From an uncultured Butyricicoccus sp. (GTDB taxonomy: Bacteria > Bacillota > Clostridia > Oscillospirales > Butyricicoccaceae), in contig CAJFUJ010000008.1 of assembly GCA_904420185.1 (NCBI GenBank), positions 1-46,631 of the forward strand: a stretch of 46,631 nucleotides of DNA, in the 5' to 3' direction. The notes beneath the pieces are model-generated. The model did not search any database and was not told the DNA's origin. It saw only the letters and a program-made list of their open reading frames with translations. Numbering within the stretch: position 1 is the first letter of the stretch; every line of letters starts with the position of its first letter. This document shows positions 45,509 to 46,631 of this stretch, one piece after another. The position numbers were made by a program, and so were the translations under genes.

Positions 45509-45973
45509 ATGCTGTATCAGCAAGAGAAAGCACTGTGGGAACTGAACCGTATTTACCGGGAGGCAGAAGAGGTTTATCACGAAATTGCCCTGAAAAGCGG
45601 GCTTTCCGACAGTGCTTTCGATATTTTCTATGCAATCTGTACATTGCAAGCCGGTTGCTCACAGACCGATATCTGTGCGCACGTCTTTCTGACCAAGCAG
45701 ACGGTCAATTCTTCGATCCGCAAGCTGGAGCAGGAGGGCTATATCCGTATGGAACACGGCAAGGGCCGCGCGTTGCAGATCTATTTGACCGAAGCCGGAC
45801 AGGCATTGGCGCAAGAACGGATCGAGCCAGTCCTCCGGATGGAAGACCAGGTATTCCAGGCATTTGACGCACAGGAGCGTCGAGAGTTTTTGCGCCTGTC
45901 CCAGAAATATCTGTCCGGGCTGCGAGAGGGAACCATGCGGCTGCTCGAACAAACATCGGAAAATGAACGATGA
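45509..45973 (+). CDS. MarR-family transcriptional regulator
   Basis: A 154-aa winged-helix regulator: dimerisation helices at both ends, recognition region CSQTDICAHVFLTKQTVNSSIRKLEQEGYI (residues about 50-80) and wing MEHGKGRALQIYLTEAG. ATG 45509 follows CAGGAGG. Members repress efflux pumps or stress genes and respond to small ligands. It stands alone here. The inverted repeat just upstream may be an autoregulatory site. Whether it binds the different palindromes at the distant MATE promoter is open. Confidence 0.92.
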   Translation: MLYQQEKALWELNRIYREAEEVYHEIALKSGLSDSAFDIFYAICTLQAGCSQTDICAHVFLTKQTVNSSIRKLEQEGYIRMEHGKGRALQIYLTEAGQALAQERIEPVLRMEDQVFQAFDAQERREFLRLSQKYLSGLREGTMRLLEQTSENER

Positions 45974-45990
45974 TTTCGCGCAAATTTGTC

Positions 45991-46019
45991 TTTACTTTTT
46001 GTCCGCACTGTGTTACCAT
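45991..46019 (+). promoter_or_regulatory. Promoter of smpB
   Basis: TTTACT (45991-45996), 17-bp spacer ending TGT, TACCAT (46014-46019), an extended -10 promoter 24 bases before the start codon. Confidence 0.55.
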
Positions 46020-46042
46020 ATTACAGAAGAAAGGGGTCTGTC

Positions 46043-46510
46043 ATGGCAAATCACGCAGGAACTAAACAAATGACTGTAAATAAAAAGGCTTGGCATGACT
46101 ACTTTGTCGAGGAAACGCTCGAAGCCGGTATCGAACTGGCTGGAACAGAGGTCAAATCCATCCGTCTAGGACAGGTCAATCTTAAAGACGCTTATTGTAC
46201 CTTTAAGGATGGCGAGATCTTTGTGCGGGGAATGCATATTTCCCCCTATGAAAAGGGCAATATCTTTAACAAAGACCCTATGCGCGTGCGCAAGCTGTTG
46301 CTGCACAAAAAGGAAATTGCGCGTTTGTTCGGTAAAACCAAGCAGGACGGCTATTCAGTCATCCCTTTGCGCGTGTACTTTCGCGCCTCTCGTGTGAAGA
46401 TCGAAATCGGCCTGTGTAAAGGTAAAAAATTGCACGACAAACGCGACAGTATGGCAAAACGCGACGCGATGCGGGAAATCGACCGCGCGATGAAATCTCG
46501 TGGCCGCTGA
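46043..46510 (+). CDS. smpB: SsrA-binding protein SmpB
   Basis: A 155-aa RNA-binding protein that carries tmRNA into stalled ribosomes (trans-translation). It shows the beta-barrel core (WHDYFVEETLEAGIELAGTEVKSIRLGQVNLKDAYC, then YEKGNIFNKDPMRVRKLLLHKKEI) and the basic C-terminal tail (KGKKLHDKRDSMAKRDAMREIDRAMKSRGR) that enters the ribosomal mRNA channel. ATG 46043 follows AAAGGGG. It lies 34 bases upstream of the tmRNA gene, the common smpB-ssrA pairing. Confidence 0.97.
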   Translation: MANHAGTKQMTVNKKAWHDYFVEETLEAGIELAGTEVKSIRLGQVNLKDAYCTFKDGEIFVRGMHISPYEKGNIFNKDPMRVRKLLLHKKEIARLFGKTKQDGYSVIPLRVYFRASRVKIEIGLCKGKKLHDKRDSMAKRDAMREIDRAMKSRGR

Positions 46511-46544
46511 ACCGTTTTTCCAAAATGCTTTGTTGTTTCGCTGC

Positions 46545-46631
46545 GGGGACGTACCGGCTTCGACGGGGGTGTTGAAGCAGGAATAGCGGGCGGAAGTGAG
46601 GACGCTTCCTTAAAAGCCTCAACCTTTTATA
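46545..46631 (+). ncRNA. ssrA: tmRNA, 5' part (cut by the window end)
   Basis: GGGGACGTACCGGCTTCGAC is the hallmark 5' end of tmRNA (acceptor arm plus D-like loop with TTCGAC). The next bases run into helix 2 and toward the pseudoknots and tag ORF, which lie beyond the window. It acts with SmpB, encoded just upstream. The 5' end position is estimated from the conserved GGGG. Confidence 0.93.

Overview
The window reads as a chromosome segment of a GC-rich, low-GC-phylum (Firmicutes/Bacillota) anaerobe, most likely a gut clostridium of the Oscillospirales type. The reasons are the T-box leader on thrS, a perfect CIRCE element on htpG, AGGAGG-type ribosome sites, AgrC/LytTR and lantibiotic-immunity-type two-component systems, a Dlt-like operon, and the archaeal/eukaryal-type ProRS. 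No transposase, integrase, tRNA gene, rRNA gene or CRISPR array was seen.

Layout. 1-3.4 kb: an HPr-like small protein, a TauE/SafE permease encoded as two half-genes, then (minus strand) a membrane protein, a YozG-like XRE repressor and a lipoprotein behind a promoter with twin operators. 3.5-11.7 kb: a complete arginine operon argG-argH-argC-argJ-argB-argD-argF (the acetyl cycle via ArgJ) with ArgR-box-like sites upstream. Serine codon use changes abruptly inside argG (between about 4233 and 4309), so the left end and the rest of the window may have different ancestries or be wrongly joined.

11.7-21.3 kb is a signalling block. It holds two diguanylate cyclases (one soluble with NTF2-like and PAS domains, one membrane-bound) on either side of an AgrC/LytTR pair, and an OmpR-type two-component system divergent from a BcrAB/LanFEG-like ABC exporter whose promoter carries three helically phased repeats. 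21.3-25.7 kb: a MATE exporter with twin palindromic operators and a leader terminator, a cytidylate-kinase-like protein, a methyltransferase and a Cys-rich protein.

25.8-34.4 kb (all minus strand) is the most interesting region. A five-gene, translationally coupled operon encodes a DltA-like adenylating enzyme, a fold-type III PLP decarboxylase, a DltC-like carrier protein, a DltB-like MBOAT and a DltD-like SGNH protein. Just upstream lie a Lys/Ala-rich repeat lipoprotein, with a promoter carrying three 11-bp-phased repeats, and an OmpR-type two-component system. I infer a non-D-alanine, Dlt-like envelope-modification system that loads an amino acid or an amine derived from one.

34.7-46.6 kb is mainly housekeeping: a 42-residue cationic small ORF, a diacylglycerol kinase-like protein, htpG, an AI-2E family transporter, a VOC protein, a YcxB-like protein, T-box-thrS, a small antisense gene, proS, an MscS channel, a MarR regulator, smpB and the 5' end of ssrA (tmRNA), cut by the window edge.
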